Positions 20,801 through 31,842 of a stretch of DNA of 64,000 bases are shown here, in pieces (the stretch's first letter is position 1; each line of letters opens with the position of its first letter). Below the pieces are notes generated by a model, which was given only the letters and a program-made list of their open reading frames with translations, made no database searches and was not told where the DNA came from. The stretch is taken from assembly GCA_944739405.2 (NCBI GenBank), contig OX123187.2, positions 45,302,394-45,366,393 on the forward strand. Direction: 5' to 3'. The position numbers and the translations under genes are program-made. Origin of the DNA: Euclidia mi (taxonomy: Eukaryota > Arthropoda > Insecta > Lepidoptera > Erebidae).

Positions 20801-23800
20801 AATAAATTTTGTAGTTATATTAAATGGCGATTTAGAATAAGCTCTGACATGCATTTCTTGGAAACTCTGGAGGCGCGTCGTGCGGAGCGTGATATAATAT
20901 TTCTTTATCTTAATATATAAAATCCTTGCGTTACTGACTGACTGACAGACAAGCTACAGCCAAAACTATTGGGCGCAGGAAGCTGAAATTTGGCATGCGT
21001 GTTCCTTGGGGACCGTAGGGGCGCACTAAGAAGGGATTTCCCGAAATACCCACGGGATTGGTCAAAACAGATAAATTAAAAAAATGTGCAGGCGTAGCTG
21101 CTGGCGTCCTCTAGTAAAATAATAAGAGGCCAAATAATTCCCCGTATTTGCTAAGGAAGATTTATTTCGAATGTCCACGAAGTAGTAGAAGAGGAAATTT
21201 CTTTTTCATGTTAGATTTTCACGAATCAATTGTGGTAAAAATATGTTTATTAAAATAACCCTTAGTTTGTACAACAAGATCGCTGTAAACAACAATATAG
21301 ACATCCTTCACCTTTCTTTACATAAATTCAAAACGAATGTACACAATTGTCAGATGTTACCATACTTAAGTAAGCATAAGTAACTTGTGGAAACTGTACT
21401 AGATTAAGTTGAAACTATGTATCTTTAACTGTATTCTCTTTTTGTGATAACTATTTGTTTCTTAAATAAATACCTAAGGCCTACTCTTAACAGTGTCCAA
21501 GCCGTTCGAAACATTTGTGTGATAGAAGCTTTCGTGGCTTTTGGAATATGAACCAAGTATCCAATTATTTCAAGTAGGTAGCTGATATTTCGGAAGTATT
21601 GCAAGATCTTGGGAAGTCAAAGATTCTACCACAAATCACGAATTAAATCTGGGTGATTTACATATAGCAACATCACGTAAATCCTTATAACCTAATCTAC
21701 CTAGATGAATGTGCTACCGGGCGCGTTACTATCACCGTGTTGACATGTATGGCAAACAGGGGGTTATAGCAGAATAATCAGTACCTTTGCAAACGTAGCT
21801 CAATGTAACAAGAATTCATCTGTGCGACTTGGAAGTGTTCTCGTTTAAGTCGGTAAGTACGCCTTCAGCAATCATTTTTTTGCCATGAACCTGTGGGGTT
21901 TGGGGTAAATTACCGGGGCGCCCGATCGCTATAACTTGTTCTTTTTCAAACGAGCTTAAAAGAGAGCATAACTTTCACGGTAGGCGCCGGCTCGGCTTTG
22001 CTCTGTATATCCGCGACATTAACGAAGTCCACGAACTGAGGTTAGGTATAAAATGTTTCCCTTAGCTCGTATGCCATTATCAGCAATAAAATCGAAAGAT
22101 CTAGTGAAATTTATATAATTATGTGTGTTTTGTTTTTCAAGTGACTGTGTGGCCAACTCTAGTGTTTCCGACGGAGCTTTCCGACCGCTCGAATGCCTCC
22201 GACATGGCCTAACGATTCTTACCCTGAGACCAGAACCGGGGCCGACAGCTTTACGTACCCTGCGAAGCACGGTAGCGCTCAGATGTAAATGTGGTCACCC
22301 ATCCAAGTGGCGACCTGTGCAAGCGTTGCTTAACTTTGCGCGAACTATGAGCGCTACGAGCTAATTTATACAATAGAGTTAGGTACTCTAAGCCGAACTA
22401 GTCGGCGATAAAAAGGCAATGATTTAAATGTTTATGATTTATTAATTAATACTATTATGCAGTATTGTATGAACTAATTAAGACTAAATAATTATACCTA
22501 CTACAGCAAAGCGGCAAATTGTTCACATAATTATACCTACTTAGGTACATATCATTTACCTAAATAGGAATTCACTCTAAACAAAATTAATTAATGTTTG
22601 CTAAATTGTAATTATTAGGATGTAAACTAATGTATAGAGGTACCATAATTAAAATACCTGTTCGTTGTTAGTAATTAAGGTGTAGGTAACACTTATTTAG
22701 GTAAAACTTAAAAGGTTTAGCTTGAACCTATATGCGGCAGGTAAAACATTGGTAAAACCGTATGCAATTGCGTCAACGCCGCAAAATCAATATCATAACA
22801 CGCCATTTTTGGAGTAAGCCACAGAATTGTACCTATACCTAAGTATAGCTGCTTACCTCATGTCCTATCAGGCTAGGTACGGGAAAATGAATAAGTGGTT
22901 TGTTAGTAGCTTAATTGTTATCCAGTTCTAGCAAATAAACATGTTTTGAAAAGGACAGGTTGTAAAATTGATTTCGCTTTTTATTAAAACTTTAAACAAG
23001 TCATGGTGAGATTTAGTGGCAATGCCTACTGCATTATCATACCGATAGAAAACGGCTATATTATGGTTACTTGGTAGTTGCAACGAGAAAGCAGTGCTCC
23101 GTGCTCTCTGGGAAGTTTTGGGCCGACATAGGAGAAACTGATGGAAATAACGAGTAAGCAGTCGTGCTCCGGAAGAGCGGGGCAAGCTGTAGAGCGAGAA
23201 TTGGACGTGAAACGCTATAGAAACGGGCTAATTATAATAACAATCTCAAGCGATGAAAAACGTCTAAAATCAAAGAAACCAGCGAATCAAAGAATCCGTG
23301 AGATGTCGGCCCCGATAAAGTCCTCAATTAGGCCAGCTATGTTCACAGCTTTATCCAACAAAGCCGCCGTTGAGGCAGCATATAGCGCTGATTAAGCCGC
23401 TTCGAAATCATATCATTATTCGTTATAAAATGCACCAGGCAGTGAGCCTAGAGTTGTGCTATCTCTTTGTGTTTTGCGTCGTGATTCACGGAATCATTAA
23501 TATCGTTTTCGCCAAGGGTAAAATGCAAAAAATATTAATGTGTGCCGGTTACCAAAAAGTCTTCACTGTGTCCCGCCGGTCACATCGTGTCTGAGAATTT
23601 AGTAGGAGACACTGGTTTTTCAGCAGGACTGCCATTTTAAAATGTTAAGATTTGTACTTGATCTAGCTAGGGTCTTCGGAATATACAAAAATGTACGGGG
23701 GTAAAAACACAGAAGGTAAAAACGTCAAAATGGTTTTCCCATGACTTGCTACTGACTACTGACACGTCGTTGGGGAAAAATACAGTACCTAACTAGCTAT

Positions 23801-26800
23801 TGTTAGTGGTCGAGTACGTGATTTCGTTAAAATTAGTGATTTCACCATTTCATGGTTATTTACAAATAAATTATAACTTCTTTTCAAATATGCTAACACC
23901 ATAAATTAAGTAGGTATAGTTAACGTGGTAGTTAGTTGTTAGTAGGCGGTATGTGGTATACAGTGGTAGAAGTTGTCAGCCATTTACATTATAACGTAAT
24001 TTAAAGACTTAACGTCTGGCCAATACGAAATAAATAACCTATATGTATACTCATTCTATAGATAACTTGTTCTGTGGTGTCACAATGGCAAATAGCAGAC
24101 TTGAGTCTCGGGTTCATAAATCTACATATAAAATCACTTGTTTTATCTCCTGATAGAGCTGTGAAGTCTGGCGTAAGTCCTCATTTGAAGACCTATTCGT
24201 ATCCTCGAAGTCTCGACCTAGGACTGTATAATAATGTCTATCACATACTTAACACTTTGAAGGACAGTAAACGCCTATAGACGTGATAACAATAAAACTT
24301 CAATTGTGTCTCGTTTACTGTCCGTGAAGGTGTTAATAAACAAGATGCACGACTGTAGCCTTCGTACGGCCACGTCTTTCTACTACCACTAGATTGTCCC
24401 AGCCCGGTATCAGATGCCTCATGGTAAAGCTTCCTTCCACCCAAATCGGAGAAAAAGGAGACGGCTCAAGTTTCTGTTCCTCGAAGTTATACCAACTTAG
24501 GCTAGTATTTCAATAATATTAGAGACAGTCCACTGTCCAATCTATTTCGAATCATATCGTAGCCTTTCGCAGCTCACTGCAGGACATATCATTATAGAAT
24601 CACGAGTCAATAGAGGATTTGACTGACTATACCACGCTGACCAGATCGGTATAGAGTTTCATGGCAAGTTTGCCCTCTTTTCGCAAATATACTATTCACT
24701 TCGCATTTTTTTTAGTCGCCTCTTACCCACAGAACGAAATGGGGTATTGCCACTTTGTTTTCTTGATCAGTCATTTCGAGGAAAATTCGTATTACATAAT
24801 TAGCGCAAATCATCAATAATTACGTGGCTTCCGTCGTAATAAGTACTAATTTAGATAAGTAGTTGTGTTATCATAGTTGGCAGGCAAATCAGGAAGACTA
24901 ATTAAGATTTTCTACTTATTTTTGTGGATGTTTGATGATTTCGTTGATGTCTAGGCCATGAAGATGAGGGCCAGCATGGGCATCATGCCATAATTATTGA
25001 TATGATATTGGGATCATTATATAGGACTCCACGACTGCTTAAGTCTAAGGGACATTGCAATTTGATAGGCAACAATAAAAAAAGACAATAGCCTTATTGT
25101 TGCAGTTCTCTAGTCAATCAAGTCAATGTTATCAGATTTACCACGAGCAACTGCCGTATCACCTTTACAAATCAAAGCATAGCGGTATTGTATAGTCAGA
25201 TCAATAGATGTACATAATACGTATACCTAATTACCTAATGCATTATTTACTCTCTGAACTGATATGAAACCTTTTTATAATAATTAGCCAGGCTCATAGC
25301 TTAATATGTTCAAGGTTACACGGGCCAACTTAGAACGATTTAGAACGTTCTTACAGTAAAATATAAGAAAAATGAGAGATTTTTGATAGCCTCAAGTTTT
25401 GTAAAGTTATTGGTCTTTCCACTGGGCCATTGTTGCTCGCTATGCTTCAAGATGTGTTGTAATCTAGGCAATAAGTATGATTTAATTTTTTTTATCAACA
25501 GCAACCTCTTGTGCTGGAAAGCAACTGCTGGATCTATTATCAAAATGGCGGCAAGGTGATACACTACCGTTGCCACTCCCACCCATCGGAGAAATAAATA
25601 TACAATCGTTTGAAGGCCAGTATGCTGGCTATGGAATAAAGTAAGTGTACAGGTAGTGTTTGGCCAAATTATATATAATATGCCCTTTTGTATGGATAAG
25701 TTTAAGAATAATTTTAGCACCATCTTATTTCCAACCTAGGCAAGCCCTATGAAAATATATTTACTTGAAAAATAAATGGTTGAAAGACTATATTATAATG
25801 AATCATATCATCGTTTCTATCATAATGGGGAATTATAAAACGAGCGCATTAAAAAAAAACTAAGCGACTGATGATGAGATACTGTTTTAATAACTTGAGC
25901 GGCATGAATTTGAGTAAGCGAAAAATTAACTAAACTAACGAAGAATATTGATTAATAATAAAATCTAGAACGAGCTTTCTAAAAGCGGGTTCTGATTAAT
26001 CTATTTCAGAAAGTTAAAATTCTAACTGTGCGACTAAACTACTAAGTGGGCGACTAGAAATACAGAGAAGGCGGAGACGATTTTTCTATTTGAGCTTTTA
26101 CATAACGAACTGCTAAAAATTTCAATTTGTAAGCTGCTTTATTAATTATTGTTGGTTACTTAACTCTATTTGAGGTCTAATGTTTATTAATTTGATATGA
26201 TTTTTTTTATGAAAACTTCAGATTGTTTGTGCGCGCGAATTTGAATGGGCGGTGGACTCTTGGGCGGTCGACAAATCGATCCAGTCAGATGAGCAGAGTC
26301 AGAGCTGACGAAGGTGACGAAACTGAATGAAGCCAGCCTTCATATAAAAACTCACGCTCTATTTATTTATGAAAATAATCTCGTTTACTCGGGAAATTTA
26401 ATAGATTATGTTAGGTTTTCTCGTGACCCTATGCCCGAAAATAGGAGCCCTGCGAAGCAGGGCTTCGTCAAGCTTAGCTTAAAAGACTGAAGCGTCTTAT
26501 TTCATTTTGTTTTTTGTTCATTTGATTTAAGTAAATTGACATTGCTTAATTTTTTCCGAATACATTGTTTTTAACTTACTTTTTTTTTTAACTGGCGAAT
26601 AGTGGGCGTTTAATATGCCTCTGCCTGCCTCTTCGGGGAAACAGGCGTGAGTCTATGTATGTATGTATGTACATTGTTTTTACTCTGCTCATTATAGTAT
26701 TTTACAAAGTGGTTTTTCTATTCGAAACATTATATTTAAGATTAAATGCCGCTCAGTATAAATAAAACATTAGCTAAATATTGCAAAAAACTTCAGGACG

Positions 26801-29730
26801 TAACGTTGACACTCAAACAAATATTAGGTCGCTCAAATATTATGAAGCTTCTCATTTTGTATTTTAAGTAACTCAAATTAATGTTAGTAAGTTGCTGTTC
26901 TGTTGATTTCTCATCACTCGCAGTCAGTCGCTCACTTAGTAACTCTATAACCTAAATTAATTATTTTGTCACTCGACTAAACTTTAATTTACAGTCACTC
27001 GTTTGAATATTACCCTATCAAAATGAATCATACCCGAAAGTCACCGAATTCCATGTCCAATCGGTCCGGTTTACGGAGAATTGACTAGGAAAATGCATTT
27101 AACTTTTTTAAACTTTTTCCTCTCTTCACAGAATGACCTTCGAAACTGGTGAGATGAAATTGTCCGGCGTCAATAACTTTGCTGTGGAAGAGCTATTCGT
27201 TTCTGCCTCTGATTCCTTACAAGCAGCTGGATCTTTTATTTTTCCGGTGCTAAATGTGACTACAAGTAAAGTATTACACTTTGTTTAAAAAGTTTATTCT
27301 AATCTATTTGAACGTTGGACTATTCTAACTCAGTTTGCTTCAATGACACGTCATAGTTATGTAGAAGCTAGGGCTTCCGCTCGCCAGCAGGGTGCCTCTA
27401 GCTCGTCTGCTAATGATGGTAAATTGAAAAATTGAAGTGAAAACATTCATTATAAGAGCGTCCCAGCACGCAAGGCATAACTTGGCTAGTGCAAGGTGGA
27501 CTTGTTGATTCGTAAAAGAGGAACATGGAAATTTATGAAGGTTCTAAATATTTTTTTAAAAGGAACAATTTAAAGTATTGCTTGTCGTCCGTTTTGAAAA
27601 TGACCACCTAGATTTTGTAAAGTGTTTTTATAGGTACAATATAATTAGATATGCACTGTGCATACGGAACCCTAAACACAAAGTTTTCAAAAATACTAAT
27701 CATATTGTTTTTACTTGCAGAGAATTATAATTTAAAAGGACGTGCCTATATGGTTTATTCTTTATCGGGGTCAGGACCTATGTAGTAAGTATATTATGCT
27801 TATTCATCATCCTCCTAGCATTATTCCAGTTTCAACCTGGGGTCCGCCTTCTAGTCTAACCAGATTTGGCTGAATATTAGCTTTTCCACAGACTCTGTGG
27901 AAAAGCTAATATTTACTGCCAGTGTGACCTATGCAACCCGAAGGGATAGCGATATCCCATGATTTAGACTTAGACTATCAAACATTTTCATGACAGCCGG
28001 GACCAACGGCTTTACGTGCTCTCCGAGGCACGGGACAAGCGATAATTTACAATTCAATAAGCACACAAATCCGAAAATTCAGTGGTGCGCGCCGTGCAAT
28101 CGAACCCGATACCCTTTGCATGGCAGTCTGTTGGTATCTCCACAAGGCTATCGCTGCCTTCTGGTGTATTATGTAGCAAGTATATTATGCTTATAGCTCT
28201 TACGTATATTTAAATGGTAATAAAATATAATACGTACGGGACTGTTTTATGCATCAACATGCAACTATTCTATTGTGAGAACCGTTTCCCATTCGATAAC
28301 TGACCAAAAAATCTATATATTCCTGAACGATATTAGGAAACCAATATATAAACATAATCTTCTTTTCGAGTGAGTGTGTGGTCAACTCTGGTGTCGGAGT
28401 TTTCAGGCCGCCTTAAGGCCTTCGACATGGCCTAACGATCCTTGTGCTGAAACAAGAACCGGGACCGTCAGGTTTACGTGCCCTTCGAAGCACGGTAACG
28501 CTCTGATGTAAATACCACACGCGGTCCGCCATTTGGATGGGTGACCGCGTGTGGCGACCCGTGCACGCGTTTCTTAACTTTGCCGATCTACTACGAACGG
28601 TAAGCCAAGTGTGATATAGCTGTACATGAAGCCATCCACTAAACGTTGACAAAGGCGATTAAAATTCATGAGAATTGCATTTTATCAGGGACTCTTCAGA
28701 CATACGTTTAATAACTCAAATTATAGCTGCAGCTCTCTTCTCATTTTAATCTTTTCGAAAACATTATTTAAATTAAACCTGTACTTAATGAACATTATTG
28801 TTTTTACAGCGCCACTTTTAATAATGTTAAGCTGCTGTTTAAGATAACATTGGCCCCAAAAGGCGATGGAACTCAAATTAAAGACATCGGTCTTAACTTT
28901 AATGTGGATCGTGTCAAGGTAAGAACAAAAAGACGAACTTTGAAAATTGACAAATAATATGCATCATGATCTCTGACACTCTATATAGGTACAGGGTGTA
29001 AGGGACGGTGTACCGAAAACTGATACGAGTGATTTAGTACATTTTACTGAGACCCTAGGCGGTCGAACTTTCCGTAAAAAATCTAAGAACTCGACAATTT
29101 TCCAAAAATTGCGATGTAAATAGGAACACGCAAACTCGCACTATCAGTTGTTACGGCCCTACAGCAGTGGTAGCGGCAGTGATTACGATACGAATGTACT
29201 GGTGCGCTTACTGTGCTGCGGCCGCGCGCCGCGCCCGATGTCACGTCAGAGTAAACACACCATGTACATGTTTGATGCTTAGAAATTACAAAAATATTAA
29301 TGCCGGTCGACTATAGTTACTATTTCATTACAGTATATGGCAAAAATAAGGTAATATACAAACCTAAATTGAAAGTTCCATATTTTTCTTTTGTCGGTGT
29401 TTGAGTTGAAATTGTCGATCATTTCATTTACCAAACTTACCAAGACCCTAAACTAGTCTTAAACTAATTTAATGTACGGTTCCATGTACTTAATGTTATC
29501 TTTTATCTAACTTATCAAGCTCTACTTATTCATTTCAGATTGATTTAGCGAGCAGTTCTTGGCCAATCAACAAGGTGTTGAATGCTGAAGGCAGAAATAT
29601 AATAGACAGTTACCATGACACAGTAATCGACGCTGCGACGGAAGGCTTGAAGAACTCACTCAACAGATATCTGGCGACAGAACCTTTCCTAAAAATTATG
29701 GCTACATTTGTTGGCCATTGTGTATTGTAG
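17743..29730 (+). CDS. Gene A: secreted takeout/JHBP-like protein, six exons
   Basis: Exons 17743-17824, 25502-25640, 27132-27265, 27721-27784, 28810-28918 and 29539-29730 join to a 720-nt frame (239 aa). All junctions are GT-AG, with phases 1,2,1,2,0. Residues 1-23 form a signal peptide (MKCVANNLIGVVIFIGIWHC...). The mature part runs through LLSKWRQGDTLPLPLPPIGE, then alternating beta-rich segments (MTFETGEMKLSGV, LKGRAYMVYSLSG, ATFNNVKLLFKITL) and a C-terminal helix (EGRNIIDSYHDTVIDAATEG). That is the pattern of takeout/JHBP TULIP proteins, which carry hydrophobic ligands in haemolymph. Mature cysteines are only SCAG and GHCVL; the usual close N-terminal pair is absent. The family call is by pattern; the ligand is unknown. 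Intron 1 (7.7 kb) holds a Jockey LINE. Confidence 0.85.
18042..18132. repeat. Near-perfect 91-bp hairpin in gene A intron 1
   Basis: CAGGAATTGAGCACC, A-rich, CCCACACAAATGCGGTGG pairs with CCACCGCATTTGTGTGGG, T-rich, GGTGCTCAATTCCTG across a loop of about 9 nt. Arms are about 40 bp with one or two differences. It could be a small foldback transposon or could fold in the intron RNA. Confidence 0.8.
19186..20308. mobile_element. Long-inverted-repeat element inside the Jockey LINE
   Basis: The ends CAGGGTGTTTGGCACATGG and CCATGTGCCAAACACCCTG begin inverted arms of about 325 bp (19186-19511 and 19985-20308). TATA lies on both sides, a likely target duplication. It separates the VPQGS and YVDD motifs of one reverse transcriptase, so the ends are well fixed. 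The centre is AT-rich and non-coding. The CAGGGTGT end is shared with 29000 and 49434. Confidence 0.8.
20909..21114 (+). mobile_element. Lep1-like Helitron inserted in the Jockey LINE ORF
   Basis: It starts TCTTAATATATAAAATCCTT and ends GCGTCCTCTAG, with A before and T after. Removing it restores the LINE frame across the joint (IIFLY then KIIRGQI), which fixes both ends to the base. It is 206 bp and non-coding. Confidence 0.88.
21481..22010. other. Gene A intron 1, unassigned
   Basis: No recognisable element or coding motif. Confidence 0.4.
22120..22365 (-). mobile_element. 5S rRNA-derived SINE
   Basis: On the minus strand, AAAGTTAAGCAACG and, 17 bases later, ACTTGGATGGGTGACC closely match the internal promoter region of 5S rRNA (AAGTTAAGCAACG ... 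TACTTGGATGGGTGACC), with similar spacing. After this head comes a body with CGTGCTTCGCAGGGTACGTAAAG and CCGGTTCTGG that is shared with the tRNA-headed SINE at 27975. The 5S part is partial, so this is a SINE and not a rRNA gene. Confidence 0.72.
22370..24240. other. Gene A intron 1, unassigned
   Basis: 23100-23600 has longer open stretches (for example 23141-23395 and 23370-23594) without recognisable domains. The rest is AT-rich. Confidence 0.35.
24250..24336. repeat. Small inverted repeat
   Basis: AACACTTTGAAGGACAGTAAACG is mirrored by CGTTTACTGTCCGTGAAGGTGTT about 40 bp further on. It is probably a MITE or its remains. Confidence 0.5.
24570..24755 (+). repeat. Degenerate dispersed repeat
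   Basis: This is a poor match to 14304-14412 (CACTGCAGGACATATC, ACTATACCACGCTGACCAGA). It is followed by TAGTCGCCTCTTACCCACAG, a phrase that is inverted in RTE LINE leaders. Confidence 0.45.
25502..25640 (+). CDS. Gene A exon 2
   Basis: The acceptor is a T-rich tract ending ATCAACAG. The exon encodes TSCAGKQLLDLLSKW through FEGQYAGYGIK and ends in phase 2 at AA|GTAAGT. Confidence 0.88.
25641..26590. other. Gene A intron 2, unassigned
   Basis: AT-rich with no supported feature. Confidence 0.4.
26592..26672 (+). mobile_element. SINE 3'-tail fragment
   Basis: GGGCGTTTAATATGCCTCTGCC, CTTCGGGGAAACAGGCGTGA and (TATG)n match the tail of the complete SINE at 34285-34535 and the fragment at 41545. 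Confidence 0.7.
27132..27265 (+). CDS. Gene A exon 3
   Basis: The acceptor is CTCTTCACAG. The exon encodes MTFETGEMKLSGVNNFAVEE through FIFPVLNVTT, a strand-rich lipid-binding segment. It ends in phase 1 at ACAA|GTAAAG. Confidence 0.88.
27721..27784 (+). CDS. Gene A exon 4
   Basis: The acceptor is TTTTTACTTGCAG. The 64-nt exon encodes KNYNLKGRAYMVYSLSGSGP and ends in phase 2 at TA|GTAAGT. It has the same size and phases as exon 4 of genes B and C (61 and 64 nt). Confidence 0.88.
27835..28170 (-). mobile_element. tRNA-derived SINE with shared central module
   Basis: On the minus strand the head GGCAGCGATAGCCTTG (A box) and GTATCGGGTTCGATTGC (B box) is followed by GCGCGCCACC, an AAT-rich spacer, GTGCCTCGGAGAGCACGTAAA and CCGTTGGTCCCGG. 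The last part is the module also found behind the 5S head at 22120 and 28370. It lies in gene A intron 4. Confidence 0.72.
28370..28600 (-). mobile_element. 5S rRNA-derived SINE, second copy
   Basis: It has the same modules as 22120-22365: CAAAGTTAAGAAACG, then the 5S-like box region, GTGCTTCGAAGGGCACGTAAA, and an end GGCCATGTCGAAGGCC ... GAGTTGACCACACACTC. Here the GGATGGGTGACC box region carries an inserted inverted stretch (GTCCGCCATTTGG) that forms a local hairpin. It lies in gene A intron 4, upstream of exon 5. Confidence 0.68.
28810..28918 (+). CDS. Gene A exon 5
   Basis: The acceptor is TGTTTTTACAG. The exon encodes ATFNNVKLLFKITLAPKGDG through LNFNVDRVK and ends in phase 0 at AAG|GTAAGA. 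The start matches gene C exon 5 (VTFNNVRIITA). Confidence 0.88.
28990..29300. repeat. Fragment of a CAGGGTGT-ended element
   Basis: TACAGGGTGTAAGGGACGGT resembles the ends at 19186 and 49434. The opposite end was not found, so this is a partial copy. Confidence 0.4.
29539..29730 (+). CDS. Gene A exon 6, C-terminus and stop
   Basis: The acceptor is TTCATTTCAG. The exon encodes IDLASSSWPINKVLNAEGRN and the C-terminal helix, ending GHCVL and TAG at 29728-29730. No consensus AATAAA follows closely; the first clear one is near 30135. Confidence 0.88.
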   Translation: MDLASSSWPINKVLNAEGRNIIDSYHDTVIDAATEGLKNSLNRYLATEPFLKIMATFVGHCVL

Positions 29731-30720
29731 ATTATTAATGTTTTTACACTTGTCAATGTTCGGAAATATTTAAGTATTGTGCTAATTTGCTTTTCTTTGC
29801 TATTTTTGTTGAATTCTGAGTTTATTTTGGTTTGACCAAGGAAATTTAACCTTCTCATACGATTTTGTGTCGTCGGGGGCCGAGTTTCGTTAGGCATTTC
29901 GTTAGACCTCAGAGCGTCGGAGGTTTCATATTCCTCTCCTTCCCAATCACGATAATTCTTTCCCCCTATTCTTTACGCTACCTCCTTCTATTTTTCTTCT
30001 TAGCTGTTCCCAACTTTCAGCTGACCATCTAGCAAGATCTTGCACCACCTCAATCTATTTCAATAAGTTAGAATTTCTGTGATAGCTTCTGTAGTGCTAG
30101 AACAGCTTTTTCTGATGATTATTCCGGACTATCAATAAAAGCTAACCAGATAGGACTTTGGTACTCTATATAGCTTTTATATAGCGATTCCCATCAGGAT
30201 TTATTTGGCTTTGCTTCTCATACGCATAAGTATTTTAATCGGATATCTGTTTTTGTGCCTCCGACAAGAGGACATATTATGTACGGTATACATTTTCTAA
30301 AGAAATTTTCATGAAGTTCTGATATGCAGATCCAAGAATATGTATCTTTGTCTTTTAATATATTTTTATTTAATGATCGCCGTAGTTGTATCTTTGACAA
30401 ATATAAGTACAATTGTAATATTACAGAGTGCGTTTTATTTTTACTAGGTAGGTATGACTTGCCTAGAATTTGGCAATCGACAACTTCTTGTCTACAGTAC
30501 TGCCAAATCTAGTAGGTATGTTACAATCAGCACCTGGTAAGGTTAGCATTTTGAGAAAATATACCATAGCATTGGTTTCCTTAATTTATTGTCTATTCCC
30601 AATAATAATCCACGCGAGCTCTGAACAGCTGAAGATAGCTCGTGAGATATTAAACTATTTTGTGATTGTGGCCTTATTAGATTATAGAATTTTGTCTATT
30701 AATTCACGATCTACTTTCAT
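29731..30720. other. 3' flank of gene A and intergenic DNA
   Basis: The region likely includes the 3' untranslated part of gene A. A possible polyadenylation signal (AATAAA) lies near 30135. Open frames here lack support. Confidence 0.4.
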
Positions 30721-30721
30721 A

Positions 30722-30985
30722 ATTTGACGACCAGTTGGCGCAGCGGGAGTGTAAGCGACTGCTACGCCGAAGGTCGCGGGTTCGATTCGCTCAAGTCAAA
30801 CATTTGTGTGCATGAACATGGATGTTTGTCTTGGTCTGGGTGTTTCTATGTATAATATTATGTATTTACAAAAAAGAAGTATATATGTATGTTTATCCAT
30901 CACCTAGTACCCATTACACAAGCTCTGCTTAGCTTGGGACTCGATGGTGAAGTGTGTATGTGGACTATGTGGTAGAATATTATAT
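30722..30985 (+). mobile_element. tRNA-derived SINE, well preserved
   Basis: The A box TGGCGCAGCGG and B box GGTTCGATTCG are 40 bp apart. They are followed by a body with CATTTGTGTGCATGAACATGG, TTGTCTTGGTCTGGGTGTTTC, CATCACCTAGTACCCAT and AAGCTCTGCTTAG, and a (TTA)n tail. An inverted copy is at 55155-55372 and a tail fragment at 58670. It is not a tRNA gene because no acceptor stem closes. Confidence 0.85.
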
Positions 30986-31167
30986 TATTATTATTATAAT
31001 CTTAGCCGTATCCCGGCTGCAACCATGACTTTCTCTTTAGAAGCTCCATTTAATAGTCTGACCAGATTTGCTAAACTATTATAGCCCTCCGCAATCTAAA
31101 GAGTTAACGATAAAAACCTCTAACGACTTCAGCACCTACTTACTTATCATAAAGATAATAAAAAAAA

Positions 31168-31732
31168 TTCGGGCAAGTGCGAGTCAGACTCGCGCACCGA
31201 GGGTTCCGTACGCATTTTACCTTATTTGAGGTTGAATTAAGCTAGTCCTCTAAATCTGTATGAGCGCCCATACAACTTAGAGGACTATCTTAAATGAAGT
31301 CTACTATGTATGTATGGGGACACCCTTAAATTTTCCACTTTTTTATTTTTTGTAATTTTTCCTTTATTTGTGCTGTAAGACCCTGCTTTTGGCCAAATTT
31401 CGTGATTCTAGTTAAACGGGAACTACCATATAGGTTTTCGACCCAAAACCTATAGGGTACTTACGGCTGACCTAGAATTGTCAATTTTGGTCAAAACCAA
31501 GGTCTTATAGCACAAGTAAAGGAAAAATGCCCAAAATTTAAAAAAGTTGAAAATTAAGGTTAATTTTGGTACTTACAAGTTTTCGCAAAAATCTAATTTT
31601 GACCATATCTTTTTATTGGGTTGACCCAGGACCCTGATTTTCATACACCTAATAGCAACCATAGACCTCAATATCTGGTATAAATTTCAATTTGCTAGGT
31701 CCATCCGTTCCTGAGAAAATCGGTGGTGACAC

Positions 31733-31763
<31 letters not shown>

Positions 31764-31842
31764 GACAGACAGACAGACAGGCAGACGGACAAGAAAGTGA
31801 TCTTATAAGGGTTCCTTTTTTTACCTTGAGGTACGGAACCCT
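31168..31842 (-). mobile_element. Poly(A/T)-site repeat, second copy
   Basis: The outer ends are CGGGCAAGTGCGAGTC at the left and ACGGAACCCT at the right, flanked by AAAAAAATT and AAAAATG. Inside are a (GACA)n microsatellite at 31731-31790 and phrases such as AACCTATAGGGTACTTAC related to the 315-bp unit at 6203. Confidence 0.7.
31731..31790 (+). repeat. (GACA)n microsatellite
   Basis: About fourteen GACA units with a few G changes, inside the poly(A/T)-site repeat. Confidence 0.9.

Larger units (their letters stand above)
19045..21480 (+). pseudogene. Jockey-type LINE relic in gene A intron 1
   Basis: The element is 5'-truncated. It reads YLRDRSQAVTV, SGVPQGSHLGPLLFNLY (RT motif), then after an insertion FIFYVDDSKIYK (YVDD catalytic box), LNVNKCNVISFTKK and VRDLGVLIDSKLIFDSHIS. 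It ends with SLVRPIIEYASTVWNP and LETLEARRAERDIIFLY, resuming after a Helitron to a C-terminus near 21382. The 3' region carries AATAAA. Stops and indels show it is dead. An imperfect 20-bp tandem duplication (CCTCCGGCGTGCCACA) is present at 19113-19148. It is in sense orientation to gene A. Confidence 0.85.

Noticed and set aside
22290..22365. Possible 5S rRNA gene
   Set aside because: Only the internal promoter part is 5S-like. The 5' portion and the 3' third do not match, and the sequence continues into a SINE body.
30722..30795. Possible tRNA gene (intact A and B boxes)
   Set aside because: No closing acceptor stem, and the sequence runs on into a body and tail repeated at 55155 and 58670. 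It is a SINE head.
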